This document shows positions 44,901 to 52,850 of a stretch of 64,000 nt of DNA, piece after piece; positions within the stretch are counted from its first letter, which is position 1; each line of letters starts with the position of its first letter. Location: positions 4,095,501 to 4,159,500 of the forward strand of contig NZ_CP030041.1 of the NCBI RefSeq assembly GCF_003260975.1. The letters run 5' to 3'. Source of the DNA: Echinicola strongylocentroti (GTDB taxonomy: Bacteria > Bacteroidota > Bacteroidia > Cytophagales > Cyclobacteriaceae). Under the pieces are notes generated by a model. That model had not been told where the DNA came from. It did no database searches and saw nothing but the letters and a program-made list of their open reading frames with translations. Made by a program: the position numbers and the translations under genes.

Positions 44901-44924
44901 CGTAACTTTCGATTTCTTTTCCAA
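41922..44924 (-). CDS. tamB: TamB-like translocation/assembly protein, N-terminal part
   Basis: The first 1000 residues of a TamB/AsmA-like protein: an inner-membrane anchor (KKTIRRILKVLVYLLILFLLVAG, split as basic then hydrophobic, about residues 29-51) followed by a long run of beta-strand repeats (FETTIQNVHVRWWDALSLNGLTV onwards) typical of the lipid-conducting or barrel-assembly beta-helix. I chose the TTG at 44924 (MEKKSKVTEFLQKA): all ATG starts upstream lie inside the opposite-strand tsaD. The frame ends at 41922 in a G-run interruption, with the TamB domain continuing in the next frame. Only six bases separate it from tsaD. Confidence 0.78.
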   Translation of the reverse strand: MEKKSKVTEFLQKAWRGAARILSVPYVFFNLFLKKTIRRILKVLVYLLILFLLVAGSLHIPFIQTIASQFLASQLSERTGFETTIQNVHVRWWDALSLNGLTVRDPQDSLMANLESVYVDFSPSTILDPEQPGIDEIQLKGGQLRFLTHQGKKIPNISRFINELNSLFAPKKKNTDESTSQFSIQNMSFEEVSLDIMDFRKSPIENGFDYTRLRFRNLIGGAKNFLSKDHTISLDIRYLRGTEANSGVEIQQLLTKFHYSRTAMEFEDLFFKSNETVIKNYLKFSYDSVGSLSDFNNQVTMDASLDEAVLDIKDLKYFTSKIPDFDDRIFLSGDISGKVSDLNSEELLIRFGRRSALFGQFHIDGLPQIDSTFFQLSLVNSMVTSEDLSPYLDEKPRKEIAKFKDIHFDTDFSGYLSRFRTTGEFRTAIGEVSGRLDYLFEENQPRYYGQLAINSLDLGVLLNNKETFQKISLKGNLRGTGANLETILLNLDAKVNNIGINKYNYKGITTNAIFGKDFFRGRLAIEDPNLRMNVSGTLDLRNAKDSARLKMKLDTALLQNLNITQEEYFVSGGVELDTKGTDLDKVEGIARFKDLVIGHQGRRLAIDNFFFQSVFADDTRMISLNSDLLVASISGKFRAKEVYTDIQYLLKDYAAILTNSELEDPSDRGNGLNEYNLDLNMSLHDINPILQLFVPNVYISKNTSVEGAFYQTADNTIFNFYAGIDTIQYDNKLFLQNDLDFNTAKIKDSREVLAACYVNSKEQQLTPDIVFNNLSMEAIWDESAMDVNLGIDQLKTNSYAQISSQIELSQDQTSIVFEPSDIKILENYWEFDPENSIIISQDRIDVDNLKLSNNGQFLALNGRVNENPDEILSFEINDVNLDFINTFAIRKYSGTANGIFAFNNFMQRTGAYGSLMLDSLSVNNFLIGNVEAATYFENDKINLSLTNTREAQKNIEVTGFINTQNDQLSLNGDFSRTKLDILEPFLSEYLTELGGQSLVI
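41941..41946 (-). other. Six-G run interrupting tamB (frameshift or slippery site)
   Basis: On the minus strand the zero frame reads TTG GGG GGA CAG and ends at a TAG 41924-41922. The bases G-GGG-GGA form an X-XXY-YYZ heptamer. A -1 slip there (or one more G) gives Leu-Gly-Gly-Thr-Val-Ser-Gly-Asn-Ile-Asp, which joins smoothly with the downstream TamB sequence. Confidence 0.8.
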
Positions 44925-44930
44925 AGGATT

Positions 44931-45938
44931 ATGAAGAATATTAATATACTCGCTATAGAGTCCTCTTGTGATGAGACCTCCGCCTCCATTATATCTGACG
45001 GCAAAATACTTAATAATATTGTCGCCACGCAATCCGTACACGAAAAATATGGAGGAGTAGTTCCTGAGTTGGCTTCTAGGGCTCACCAACAGCACCTCAT
45101 TCCGGTCATCCATGAGGCGATCTCCACTGCTGGGATAGCGCGGGAAGACCTGTCTGCAGTGGCTTTTACACGCGGTCCGGGGTTGATGGGGGCCTTGATG
45201 GTCGGTGTGTCTTTTGCCAAGTCGTTTGGCTATGCACTGGGCATTCCGCTGATCGATGTGAATCATATGCAGGCACATATTTTGGCCCATTTTATCGATG
45301 AGCCCAAGCCGTCGTTTCCGTTCATTTGCCTCACGGTGAGTGGAGGGCATACCCAGCTGGTTTTGGTGAAGGATTATTTGGAAATGGAAGTAATCGGAGA
45401 AACACTGGATGATGCGGTAGGAGAGGCTTTTGACAAGACCGCTAAGCTTTTGGGACTGCCATATCCCGGTGGCCCGTTGGTGGATAAATATGCCAAAGAA
45501 GGTAACCCCCATGCCTATCAGTTTCCGCTTTCGGAAATGCAAGGGCTGAATTATTCCTTTAGTGGCATCAAAACTGCGGTGTTGTATTTTCTCAGGGATC
45601 GGCTGAAGGAGGATGCGGATTTTATTGCGAAGAATATGGCCGATATCTGTGCTTCAGTCCAGTTTACCCTGATCAAAATGCTGATGCAAAAGCTGAAAAG
45701 AGCAGCAAGGGAACATAAGGTGAAGGAAATTGCCATCGCCGGAGGTGTTTCTGCCAATTCTGGACTAAGAGCCGAACTGAATAACCTCGCAGGAGAGTTG
45801 GGGTGGAAGGTTTATGTGCCCAAGTTTGAGTATTGCACGGATAATGCCGCCATGATCGCAATGGCTGCACATTATAAATACCTGAAAGGTGAATTTTGTG
45901 AGTTGGATGTTAGCCCTATCGCCAAGATGAAGTTGTAA
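44931..45938 (+). CDS. tsaD: tRNA N6-adenosine threonylcarbamoyltransferase subunit TsaD
   Basis: A 335-residue ASKHA-fold protein that, with TsaB and TsaE, transfers threonylcarbamoyl to A37 of ANN-decoding tRNAs. IESSCDETSASI (9-20), the metal-binding His112 and His116 (NHMQAHILAH), the SGGHTQL and GEAFDKTAKLLGLPYPGGP motifs and C-terminal AGGVSANSGLR and YCTDNAAMIA are present. It diverges from the TamB-like gene with almost no gap, and leads a plus-strand series to smpB. Confidence 0.96.
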   Translation: MKNINILAIESSCDETSASIISDGKILNNIVATQSVHEKYGGVVPELASRAHQQHLIPVIHEAISTAGIAREDLSAVAFTRGPGLMGALMVGVSFAKSFGYALGIPLIDVNHMQAHILAHFIDEPKPSFPFICLTVSGGHTQLVLVKDYLEMEVIGETLDDAVGEAFDKTAKLLGLPYPGGPLVDKYAKEGNPHAYQFPLSEMQGLNYSFSGIKTAVLYFLRDRLKEDADFIAKNMADICASVQFTLIKMLMQKLKRAAREHKVKEIAIAGGVSANSGLRAELNNLAGELGWKVYVPKFEYCTDNAAMIAMAAHYKYLKGEFCELDVSPIAKMKL

Positions 45939-45947
45939 GGTGGGAGA

Positions 45948-45976
45948 GATTGTAAGGTTGTAAAATTGTAAGATTA
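45948..45976. repeat. TTGTAAGGTTGTAAAATTG short repeat
   Basis: A tandem of three near-identical 9-10-base units (ATTGTAAG, GTTGTAAA, ATTGTAAG) between tsaD and smpB, of the same family as at 20215 and 50938. Confidence 0.5.
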
Positions 45977-45977
45977 G

Positions 45978-46442
45978 ATGAAAAAGGAAAATAGATTCAG
46001 TAAGATCATTAATATCAAAAACCGTAAAGCAAGTTTTGAATACGAGTTTATAGATAAGTATGTGGCGGGCATTTCCCTTAAAGGAACGGAGATCAAGTCT
46101 ATTCGCGAAGGGAAAGTGTCCCTGAAAGAGGCCTATTGTTATTTCAAAAGGGGAGAGTTGTTTATCAAACAAATGCACATTTCGCCCTATACCCAAGCGG
46201 CCCACTTTAACCATGACGCTGTCCGTGAGCGTAAACTGTTGTTAAATCGAAGAGAGCTTGATAAATTGGAAAGTAAATTGACCGAAAAAGGTCTTGCAGT
46301 GATCCCTGTTCGTATATTTATCAATGACAGGGGATTGGCAAAAGTGGAGATAGCCCTTGGAAAAGGTAAAAAGCTCCATGATAAACGTCAGGATATAAAA
46401 AAGAAAGATGCAAAACGAGAACTTAACCGAATGGCCTATTGA
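45978..46442 (+). CDS. smpB: SsrA-binding protein SmpB
   Basis: A 154-residue OB-fold protein needed for tmRNA rescue of stalled ribosomes. It has FEYEFIDKYVAGISLKGTEIKSIREGKVSLKEAYC (split, residues 16-50), the HSPY-like MHISPYTQA, KLLLNRRELDKL and the basic C-terminal tail KKLHDKRQDIKKKDAKRELNR. The last 35 bases overlap the start of the NlpC/P60-like gene. Confidence 0.95.
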   Translation: MKKENRFSKIINIKNRKASFEYEFIDKYVAGISLKGTEIKSIREGKVSLKEAYCYFKRGELFIKQMHISPYTQAAHFNHDAVRERKLLLNRRELDKLESKLTEKGLAVIPVRIFINDRGLAKVEIALGKGKKLHDKRQDIKKKDAKRELNRMAY

Positions 46443-47217
46443 ACATCAGTATGGAGTTTGCAGGATGAGCCTGGTGAGCGTTTACTTGGCGCCAGGACCG
46501 GGAGCAGGCCTGCTGACACAGTTGCTTTTTGGAGAAACTTACGAGGTGCTTGGGATCACAAGCGATGAGAAATGGCTTAAGATCAACACTGCCAAGGGGG
46601 TGACCTCTGGCTGGATGTTGAGGGCCCAGCACCATAGTATTAGTGAGGACGATTTTTATTATTATAACCACGAGGATTATCAGGTGGTTATTTCTCCCAT
46701 TTCTACGGTAAAGTACAAGGGGGAACTGATCCATATATTGGCAGGAAGCCATGTTCATATTGGCTCAAGCGAGTTGTTTGACATGGGGGGAGTGATGGAG
46801 TTTACAGGTGCTTCCAGGCATGTCAAGGAGAAAGCTTCCCGGGATGAGCTGGTATCTCTGGCCAAGCTATTTATTCATGTGCCCTTTCTGTCTGGCGGAA
46901 GGGGCTTTTTTGGTATTGGGGCCGGGAGTTTTATTCAGTTGGCCTACAAAATGGCAGGATATAAGGCACCGAGGTACATTTCGAAGTTAGTGGAAACAGG
47001 GAAAAATGTGGAGCCAAGAAAAATTCAACTTGGAGATATCGTAATATTTGGAAATAACAAAGATATTCCCCATCATGCAGGAATATATGTGGGTGAAAGT
47101 CAGGTGATTCATGTGTGGGGGCTGGTGAGAATAGATAATATAAAGCTCGATGGCTCCATAATGGTAAGAAACAATTCGCCTTTATATAGGGTTTTGGATA
47201 TCAGGAGTTTATTATAA
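46408..47217 (+). CDS. NlpC/P60-family protein lacking the catalytic cysteine
   Basis: A 269-residue protein with an N-terminal SH3-like region (YGVCRMSLVSV...LLTQLLFGETYEVL, 15-48) and a C-terminal NlpC/P60 domain (about 145-265). Bacteroidota relatives have GIDCSGF at the nucleophile site; here it reads GIGAGSF (169-175, Ala172 codon at 46921), so the Cys of this peptidoglycan endopeptidase family is absent. The histidines (HHAGIYVGE 222-230; VIHVWGLVRID 233-243) remain. No signal peptide is seen. It overlaps smpB by 35 bases in another frame and is followed at two bases by the HNH gene. Likely a binding or regulatory pseudo-enzyme. Confidence 0.83.
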   Translation: MQNENLTEWPIEHQYGVCRMSLVSVYLAPGPGAGLLTQLLFGETYEVLGITSDEKWLKINTAKGVTSGWMLRAQHHSISEDDFYYYNHEDYQVVISPISTVKYKGELIHILAGSHVHIGSSELFDMGGVMEFTGASRHVKEKASRDELVSLAKLFIHVPFLSGGRGFFGIGAGSFIQLAYKMAGYKAPRYISKLVETGKNVEPRKIQLGDIVIFGNNKDIPHHAGIYVGESQVIHVWGLVRIDNIKLDGSIMVRNNSPLYRVLDIRSLL

Positions 47218-47219
47218 CA

Positions 47220-47735
47220 ATGGAAAAAAAGGTACTTGTGCTCAACCTGGACCATACGCCCATCGCCGTGGTCAATGTGCAAAAAGCGATGATTCTCACG
47301 CTCTTGGAGAAAGTGAGTGTGCTAGCTGATTACCCTTTGCTCAGCATTCGCACGATTGACAGGGAGTTCAAGTATCCTGCTGTTGTCCGCTTGGATGAGT
47401 ACAAGAATGTCCCGTACCGTGGGGTTTTACTTACTAGGAGCAATCTCTTCAAAAGGGATGATAACGAATGCCAGTATTGCGGATCCCCCAAGCACCTAAC
47501 GGTGGACCATGTCATTCCACGTTCCAAAGGCGGTAAAAGCAGCTGGACCAATCTGATTACCGCATGCCACCGTTGTAATGTCCAAAAAGGGGATAAAACC
47601 CCGGAAGAAGTAGGGATGTTGATGCGAAAAAAGCCCTTTAAGCCTACTTTGGCGTATTTTTTAGCAGAATACGCAGAAAGAAATGCTGAGGAGTGGGGTC
47701 CCTTCCTTAGCTCCAAGGCGGTGGAAGCAGGATGA
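47220..47735 (+). CDS. HNH-domain endonuclease-like protein
   Basis: A 171-residue protein with the beta-beta-alpha metal HNH motif: CQYCGSPKHLTVDHVIPRSKGG (split by a short turn, about 83-104) then NLITACHRCNVQKGDKTPEE with the second Cys pair. The N-terminal 70 residues (VLNLDHTPIAVVNVQKAMILTLLEKVSVL) match the family widespread in Bacteroidota and Actinobacteria. It starts two bases after the NlpC/P60-like gene. Not near any phage or restriction gene, so the target is unknown. Confidence 0.88.
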   Translation: MEKKVLVLNLDHTPIAVVNVQKAMILTLLEKVSVLADYPLLSIRTIDREFKYPAVVRLDEYKNVPYRGVLLTRSNLFKRDDNECQYCGSPKHLTVDHVIPRSKGGKSSWTNLITACHRCNVQKGDKTPEEVGMLMRKKPFKPTLAYFLAEYAERNAEEWGPFLSSKAVEAG

Positions 47736-47750
47736 TTTTTGATTTTAAAA

Positions 47751-47807
47751 GCCCCATTAGGATGAGGCTCGTAGCCAAGCCTACAAGCCTCATAGTATTA
47801 TTAGGGC
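47751..47807. other. Intergenic hairpin between convergent genes
   Basis: ATGAGGCT (47762-47769) pairs with AGCCTCAT (47786-47793) and GTAG with CTAC inside. GCCC (47751-47754) and GGGC (47804-47807) close the outside. It stands between the HNH gene and the convergent beta-barrel gene and may limit readthrough, but has no strong T-run. Confidence 0.5.
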
Positions 47808-47843
47808 AATAACATTGGATTTTTACTTAATTTACGTTTTGTT

Positions 47844-49088
47844 TCAGAAAATAGAATAGCCGAAAATTAAGGAAAAGGAACTGTAGGCAGAATTGGTGTT
47901 AAGTTCAAATAAAAGTCCCTTGTTCATGAGATATCTCGTTTCTACAGTTATTCTGTTGTTGTATTTATACCCTATTCCGCCAGCAAAACTGATGGTCGAT
48001 AATTCATAATTGTACTTTTCAATTATACTGCCGTCTTGCCGTGTAGATGTGATGGAGGAATCAAAACCTAGATCCATTACCAAGGCTGCATTGATGTAAA
48101 ATTTGGACTTTTCGTTGAGAAATAAATAGTAGCGAACACCTGCAGGGATTTCAATCGATTTATAATCGACCTCTCTAGTTAGTACGCCTCCTGAAATGAT
48201 CGAGCTTTCTTCGGTTGTTAGGTTGTTTAATTGGCGGTATGTCGGCTCTATGAAGAGTGACCACTTTCTTTTATTACCGGGCAATATGTATTCGAGCTCT
48301 AGACCGAGTGCCATGGAGAGATGGTTTTTAATACTAAAGCCCCTGATTGCAGAAACACTTTCTGTCTTAAGATTGGCCATATTTATACGAGGCCGTATGC
48401 TTAGTTGAAAATCACCGGCATGCCGGCTTTCTTGGTAAATATTCTTTAAATCATTGTTCCAGTTGTTATAATCCACAAAGTAATTCACCAAGTCTTTGTT
48501 TTTATACTCAATACGTTGGAGCTTGTCCGGAGTGATTTTAGCGTACTTTAGATCGCTCCATAGTTGTTGCCTAAACCTACTGTTCTTGCCGATTTTGTTT
48601 TCGTTGTTTCCAGTTGAGTTGGGGTTGTCAATCCTAAATTTTTTGTAGATAAGTTGCCTTATGGAATCATTCTCGACACTGTAGAAATACCTTCTGATAT
48701 TGCTGTCTTGGTAATACATCAGGTTTGCCTTCCCTTCCACCAATAATTCTAAAAATAATCGTTCCCTTTTGAATAAAGGTGCGCGAGAGTGGCTAAGGGA
48801 TGTTACGTTATCACTAGAGCGGTCTATGTTAACGGTACTCCTTATGTACCGTCCTTTATTATAAATATAGAACTCCTTTGTAGAATCAATTGAGATTGTT
48901 TTGATTCCGCTTTGGTGGCTTCGTTTAAAATCAAATCTGTCAGGGGTATTCGTCCAGTCTTCATTTTTGATCAATCCTTCAACTTTCTGGCCCGCTTCGT
49001 TTATGTAATAGCCTTCTTCGTAACTGATTTGCGCATACGTTTCTATGGCAAAAAAAATAAGAATGGGAATGAACAGTAGTTTCTTCAT
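47844..49088 (-). CDS. Secreted outer-membrane beta-barrel-like protein of unknown function
   Basis: A 414-residue protein with a signal peptide (MKKLLFIPILIFFAIETYA). The first half contains a Bacteroidota domain of the form YINEAGQKVEGLIKNEDW...PDRFDFKRS..., and the last 200 residues alternate as in an 8-stranded barrel, ending in the aromatic-terminated SLIFGYSIF expected of outer-membrane proteins. No catalytic motif. Monocistronic; its upstream gap is long. Confidence 0.7.
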   Translation of the reverse strand: MKKLLFIPILIFFAIETYAQISYEEGYYINEAGQKVEGLIKNEDWTNTPDRFDFKRSHQSGIKTISIDSTKEFYIYNKGRYIRSTVNIDRSSDNVTSLSHSRAPLFKRERLFLELLVEGKANLMYYQDSNIRRYFYSVENDSIRQLIYKKFRIDNPNSTGNNENKIGKNSRFRQQLWSDLKYAKITPDKLQRIEYKNKDLVNYFVDYNNWNNDLKNIYQESRHAGDFQLSIRPRINMANLKTESVSAIRGFSIKNHLSMALGLELEYILPGNKRKWSLFIEPTYRQLNNLTTEESSIISGGVLTREVDYKSIEIPAGVRYYLFLNEKSKFYINAALVMDLGFDSSITSTRQDGSIIEKYNYELSTISFAGGIGYKYNNRITVETRYLMNKGLLFELNTNSAYSSFSLIFGYSIF

Positions 49089-49604
49089 AATAAGTGATAA
49101 TAAAAAGTAAAAATTGATTAAGATGGAAATTAACGCGAAAAACTTATGATAAACAAGGTGTAAAAAACCAGTTTTACTGCTTTTGTGCCCTAATTATCTT
49201 ATCTGATCCCCGGTAGCGCCCATGGCAAACGCGTTTAGTATATTGAAGGGAAACAATTTTCGTGTAGGTTAGGTATCATCCGTGCCGCTGGCTCTTGAAC
49301 CTGGTTTATGCATTAGGAATCGTAGTCGCTTGTCCCCGCTGATGTCGGGAGGAGCTGAACGTGCAAGAAAATCAGTTAGTTTGGAGGTGTTAGCGTCAGC
49401 GACGGCGGATGATTCCCCTGTCTAGCTGCTAGATAGCGCCGAAAACTAAAACGAGGCGGATGATTTTAATACAATTTCAGGTCACAAACCTAAAGGCCGT
49501 GGCAAAGATAGACTAATGCATTTTCCCGGAGATTGCTCCGGTATATTGGTTGATTTTCCTTGGAAATTTTTATATTGTTTTTTTAACCAAAACCCAGACA
49601 GCCA
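49089..49604. other. Long intergenic region containing a rearranged repeat element
   Basis: About 515 bases between the divergent barrel gene and the GntP permease. Its right half is the rearranged copy of the palindromic element (49298-49529). The left 200 bases hold no ORF or promoter match that I can defend. Confidence 0.5.
49298..49529. repeat. Palindromic element, copy 3 (inverted and enlarged)
   Basis: AACCTGGTTTATGCATTAG at the left and CTAATGCATTTTCCCGG at the right are the terminal repeats. The stretch 49316-49395 matches, in reverse orientation, the right arm of the copies at 36807 and 55059 (for example GCAAGAAAATCAGTTAGTTT). The middle has about 60 extra bases with GGCGGATGATT repeats. 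Confidence 0.7.
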
Positions 49605-50921
49605 GTGACAATCCTCTTTGTGCTCCTAAGCATTTTATTACTTGTATTACTTATCGTATGGGCCAAGCTCAATCCCTTTTTGGCATTTTTGATTACTTCT
49701 ATTGTGGCAGGGTTGCTTTTGGGGATCCCGCCGGAGCAAGTGGCCGTGTCGGTGCAGCAGGGAATGGGAAGCCTCTTGGGGGATTTGGTGATTATCATAA
49801 CGATGGGCGCCATGCTCGGCAAGCTAGTCGCCGAAAGTGGTGCTGCGCAGCGGATAGCGGACTTTCTGATGCGGGTCTTTGGTAAGAAATATATCCACTG
49901 GGCCATGATGGTGACTGGCTTGGTAGTGGGGATTCCGTTGTTTTATAATGTGGGATTTGTGTTGTTGGTGCCGTTGGTGTTTACCGTGGCACATCAATAT
50001 AAACTCTCGGCGGTATATGTTGGGATTCCATTGTTGGCGGCACTATCGGTGACACATGGGTTTCTTCCTCCTCATCCTTCGCCCGCGGCACTCGTCGCTC
50101 AGTTTGATGCCAATATGGGAATGACGCTGCTGTATGGTATGGTGATAGCGATCCCTACTATTTTGGTAGCAGGGCCATGGTTTGCGAGGTTTCTGAAAGA
50201 CATTCCTGCCAGCCCTCTGAAGAGTTTCCGTGCCAGTAGCAAGCCCGAAGAGGAATTGCCGGGTACTTTGAATAGCTTTTTGTCTGCCTTGCTGCCCGTA
50301 GTGTTGTTGGTAGGGACCACGGTGATGCTGATGCAGACGGAGGAGGGAAGTGTGTTTTACGGTTATATTGCATTTATGGCAGACCCGGGGATGGTGATGC
50401 TGTTTTCCTTGCTGGTAGCGACATTTACACTGGGGCTGCATCAAGGGATGAAGATGAAGCATTTGATGGATATTTATGTGGATTCGGTGAAAGATGTGGC
50501 CATGATCATTCTTATAGTGGCAGGTGCTGGGGCCCTGAAGCAGGTGCTGATGGACAGTGGGGTGAGCCAGGTGATTGCGGATGGTTTGGAAGGATGGAAT
50601 GTCCACCCACTGGTATTGGCCTGGACGATCACTGCCGTGATCAGGGTTTGTGTGGGATCAGCGACTGTGGCTGGCCTGACCACTGCTGGGATCATTGGTC
50701 CGTTGATTCAAGATACGGGAGTAGATCCCAATTTGGTGGTTTTGGCCATTGGAGCAGGGAGCTTGATGTTTTCCCACTTTAACGACGCTGGGTTCTGGAT
50801 GTACAAGGAGTTTTTCAATGTCAGCATAAAAGACACCATCAAATCATGGTCTGTCATGGAAACGATCGTGGCCGTGGTAGGACTAGCGGGAGTGATGGTG
50901 CTGGATGGCCTGATAGGCTAG
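49605..50921 (+). CDS. GntP-family permease (gluconate or related hydroxy acid)
   Basis: A 438-residue inner-membrane protein with about 12 hydrophobic segments. GMGSLLGDLVIIITMGAMLGKLVAESGAAQRIA, FYNVGFVLLVPLVF, THGFLPPHPSPAALV and SLMFSHFNDAGFWMYKEF are signature stretches of the GntP family, which imports gluconate, D-glycerate or other hydroxy acids with protons. It starts at GTG (49605) just after a repeat element. The genes that follow act on amino acids or peptides, so the true substrate may be a D-amino or hydroxy acid. Confidence 0.9.
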   Translation: MTILFVLLSILLLVLLIVWAKLNPFLAFLITSIVAGLLLGIPPEQVAVSVQQGMGSLLGDLVIIITMGAMLGKLVAESGAAQRIADFLMRVFGKKYIHWAMMVTGLVVGIPLFYNVGFVLLVPLVFTVAHQYKLSAVYVGIPLLAALSVTHGFLPPHPSPAALVAQFDANMGMTLLYGMVIAIPTILVAGPWFARFLKDIPASPLKSFRASSKPEEELPGTLNSFLSALLPVVLLVGTTVMLMQTEEGSVFYGYIAFMADPGMVMLFSLLVATFTLGLHQGMKMKHLMDIYVDSVKDVAMIILIVAGAGALKQVLMDSGVSQVIADGLEGWNVHPLVLAWTITAVIRVCVGSATVAGLTTAGIIGPLIQDTGVDPNLVVLAIGAGSLMFSHFNDAGFWMYKEFFNVSIKDTIKSWSVMETIVAVVGLAGVMVLDGLIG

Positions 50922-51102
50922 GACGCTCCCATGTAGGAAGGTTGTGGAGTTGCAAGGTTTAAATGTTGAATAGATTTTAGAGATGGTAAGGTGGACGTGT
51001 CAGGAAATCGAAGTAGGGTGTTTTCTGCTGGTCTGAGGACAGTCGACTGTAGGCCATTACTCCATAATCCAATAGCAAATAACTCATTAACTATTAACAG
51101 AT

Positions 51103-51564
51103 ATGTCAGCAGAAGAAAATTTCAAGAAATTGGGACTTAACCTACCTCCGGCTCCAGCGCCAAAAGGAGTGTACCGGCCATGTCTTATCGATGGTAAATA
51201 TTTATACCTTTCGGGACACGGTACAGTGCAAGATGATGGTAGCTTGATCATGGGGAGAATAGGGGAAGCGCTTGACGAAGAAGAAGGCAAGATGGCAGCC
51301 AGGCAGGTCGGATTGGCGATGCTGTCTACGATCAAAGCGAATTTGGGTAGCTTGAACAAGGTCAAAAGGGTCATTAAAGTCTTGGGTATGGTCAATTGTG
51401 TGTCGGATTTTGAGCAACACCCTTATATCATCAATGGCTGTAGTGAGCTTTTTGCAGAAGTGTGGGGAGAGGAAAATGGGGTCGGCGTGCGCAGTGCCGT
51501 CGGTTTTGGTTCATTGCCCGACAATATCCCCGTAGAGGTAGAGGCAATGTTTGAATTGCATTAG
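51103..51564 (+). CDS. RidA/YjgF-family protein
   Basis: A 153-residue trimeric-type RidA relative. The substrate Arg lies in GVRSAVGFGSLPDNIPVEVEAMFEL (Arg about 130), the same layout as in enamine/imine deaminases, and GHGTVQDDGS and IKVLGMVNCV are family-like. Members clear 2-aminoacrylate and similar imines made by PLP enzymes. The D-threonine-aldolase-like gene begins 18 bases on, which suits that job. Confidence 0.87.
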   Translation: MSAEENFKKLGLNLPPAPAPKGVYRPCLIDGKYLYLSGHGTVQDDGSLIMGRIGEALDEEEGKMAARQVGLAMLSTIKANLGSLNKVKRVIKVLGMVNCVSDFEQHPYIINGCSELFAEVWGEENGVGVRSAVGFGSLPDNIPVEVEAMFELH

Positions 51565-51582
51565 ACAATTAAAGAGAAAGAA

Positions 51583-52689
51583 ATGGATTGGTATGAGATA
51601 AAGGATGTGGAGACCATTGATTCACCAACGCTTGTTGTATATCCAAAGCGTGTGAAATCAAATATTGGAAAACTAAAATCCATGGTAAAAGAAGTGTCCC
51701 AGCTGCAGCCGCACATCAAGACGTTCAAATGTATCGAAGTGGTGAAAATGCTGATGGACGCCGGGATTGATAAATTCAAATGTGCAACCATTGCTGAAGC
51801 CGAAATACTAGGCATGGCCGGGGCCAAAGAAGTGCTGATCGCCTATCCAATGGTGGGGCCAAAAGTCGACAGGATGATTAAGTTGATGTTGGTTTATCAG
51901 GACACGGAGTTCTCCTGTTTAGTGGATTGCCCAGAGCAGGCCCGGCACCTTTCGGCACAAACCTACCAAGCAGACGTTTACCTCAGGGTATTTGTCGACT
52001 TGAATGTGGGAACTGACCGTACAGGGGTAAGGCCTTTGGCAGAAGCCATGGAGTTATATGATTATTGCAAGGCCACCAGCCACTTGATCACCATGGGGCT
52101 GCACATCTATGATGGCCATATCAGGCATAGGGAGTTGGGAGCAAGAAAAGAAGCCTGCGATGCTGCTTTCACGCCAGTGGAGGAATTGGCCAAGGCTGTG
52201 CGGGAAAAGTACCCCGTTAAATTGAAGATTATTGCTGGTGGCTCACCCACTTTCCCGATTCATGCCCTCCGAAAAGGAGTGACCTGTAGTCCTGGGACAT
52301 TCGCTTACTGGGACAAGGGGTATCAAGAGGGACTGCCAGAACAATCATTCGATTTTGCTGCAGTATTGGTTTGCCGGGTGATTTCCCGTCCGGGGCCTCG
52401 GCTTATCTGTTTGGATTTGGGGTATAAGTCGGTGGCTTCCGAAGGGCCACTGGAGAAACGTGTTTGGTTTCCTGCTCACCCTTCTTGGGTTCCAGTAAGC
52501 CATAGCGAAGAGCATTTGGTACTGAAGGTACCTGAAGGGGAGGAGCCGACTATAGGAGAGGTGGTCTATGGAATTCCCTATCATATTTGTCCCACAGTGG
52601 CCATGTATGATCGTGTGCTGACCGTGGAAAACCATCAAATCAGCGGATGTTGGGATACTGTAGCCAGGAAGAGGAAAATTAATATTTAG
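51583..52689 (+). CDS. D-threonine-aldolase-like PLP enzyme (fold type III)
   Basis: A 368-residue member of the D-TA/alanine-racemase fold. The PLP Lys is in QPHIKTFK (usual form RPHxKTHK, so Gln and Phe are changes). DLNVGTDRTGV, GLHIYDGHIRHR and IAGGSPTFPIH shape the barrel. The C-terminal metal site of the family appears as YHICPTVAMYD. Reaction may be D-threonine/D-serine cleavage, or dehydration as in D-serine dehydratases of the same fold. Next to ridA, a probable imine scavenger. Confidence 0.87.
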   Translation: MDWYEIKDVETIDSPTLVVYPKRVKSNIGKLKSMVKEVSQLQPHIKTFKCIEVVKMLMDAGIDKFKCATIAEAEILGMAGAKEVLIAYPMVGPKVDRMIKLMLVYQDTEFSCLVDCPEQARHLSAQTYQADVYLRVFVDLNVGTDRTGVRPLAEAMELYDYCKATSHLITMGLHIYDGHIRHRELGARKEACDAAFTPVEELAKAVREKYPVKLKIIAGGSPTFPIHALRKGVTCSPGTFAYWDKGYQEGLPEQSFDFAAVLVCRVISRPGPRLICLDLGYKSVASEGPLEKRVWFPAHPSWVPVSHSEEHLVLKVPEGEEPTIGEVVYGIPYHICPTVAMYDRVLTVENHQISGCWDTVARKRKINI

Positions 52690-52850
52690 TATTGAGATAG
52701 GAGTAGTGATACTTGAGACATGAGCCATGAGATTGGAGAAAAATCCGTTAGGTGGGATTGTGGACTCCATTATACTGTCGACTTCATAAACAGGGTTAAA
52801 CCTTAGCGCCTTTTTACTTGTGGACATGATAGTAAAATGAATAAAAAACG

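Noticed and set aside
41922..45542. Full-length ORF from 45542 for the TamB-like protein
   Set aside because: The first 200 codons lie opposite tsaD and show no protein-like composition; the membrane anchor starts only near 44840. I used the TTG at 44924.
47220..47735. Homing endonuclease or restriction enzyme
   Set aside because: No intron, intein or methylase is near and the family is a common chromosomal gene in Bacteroidota.
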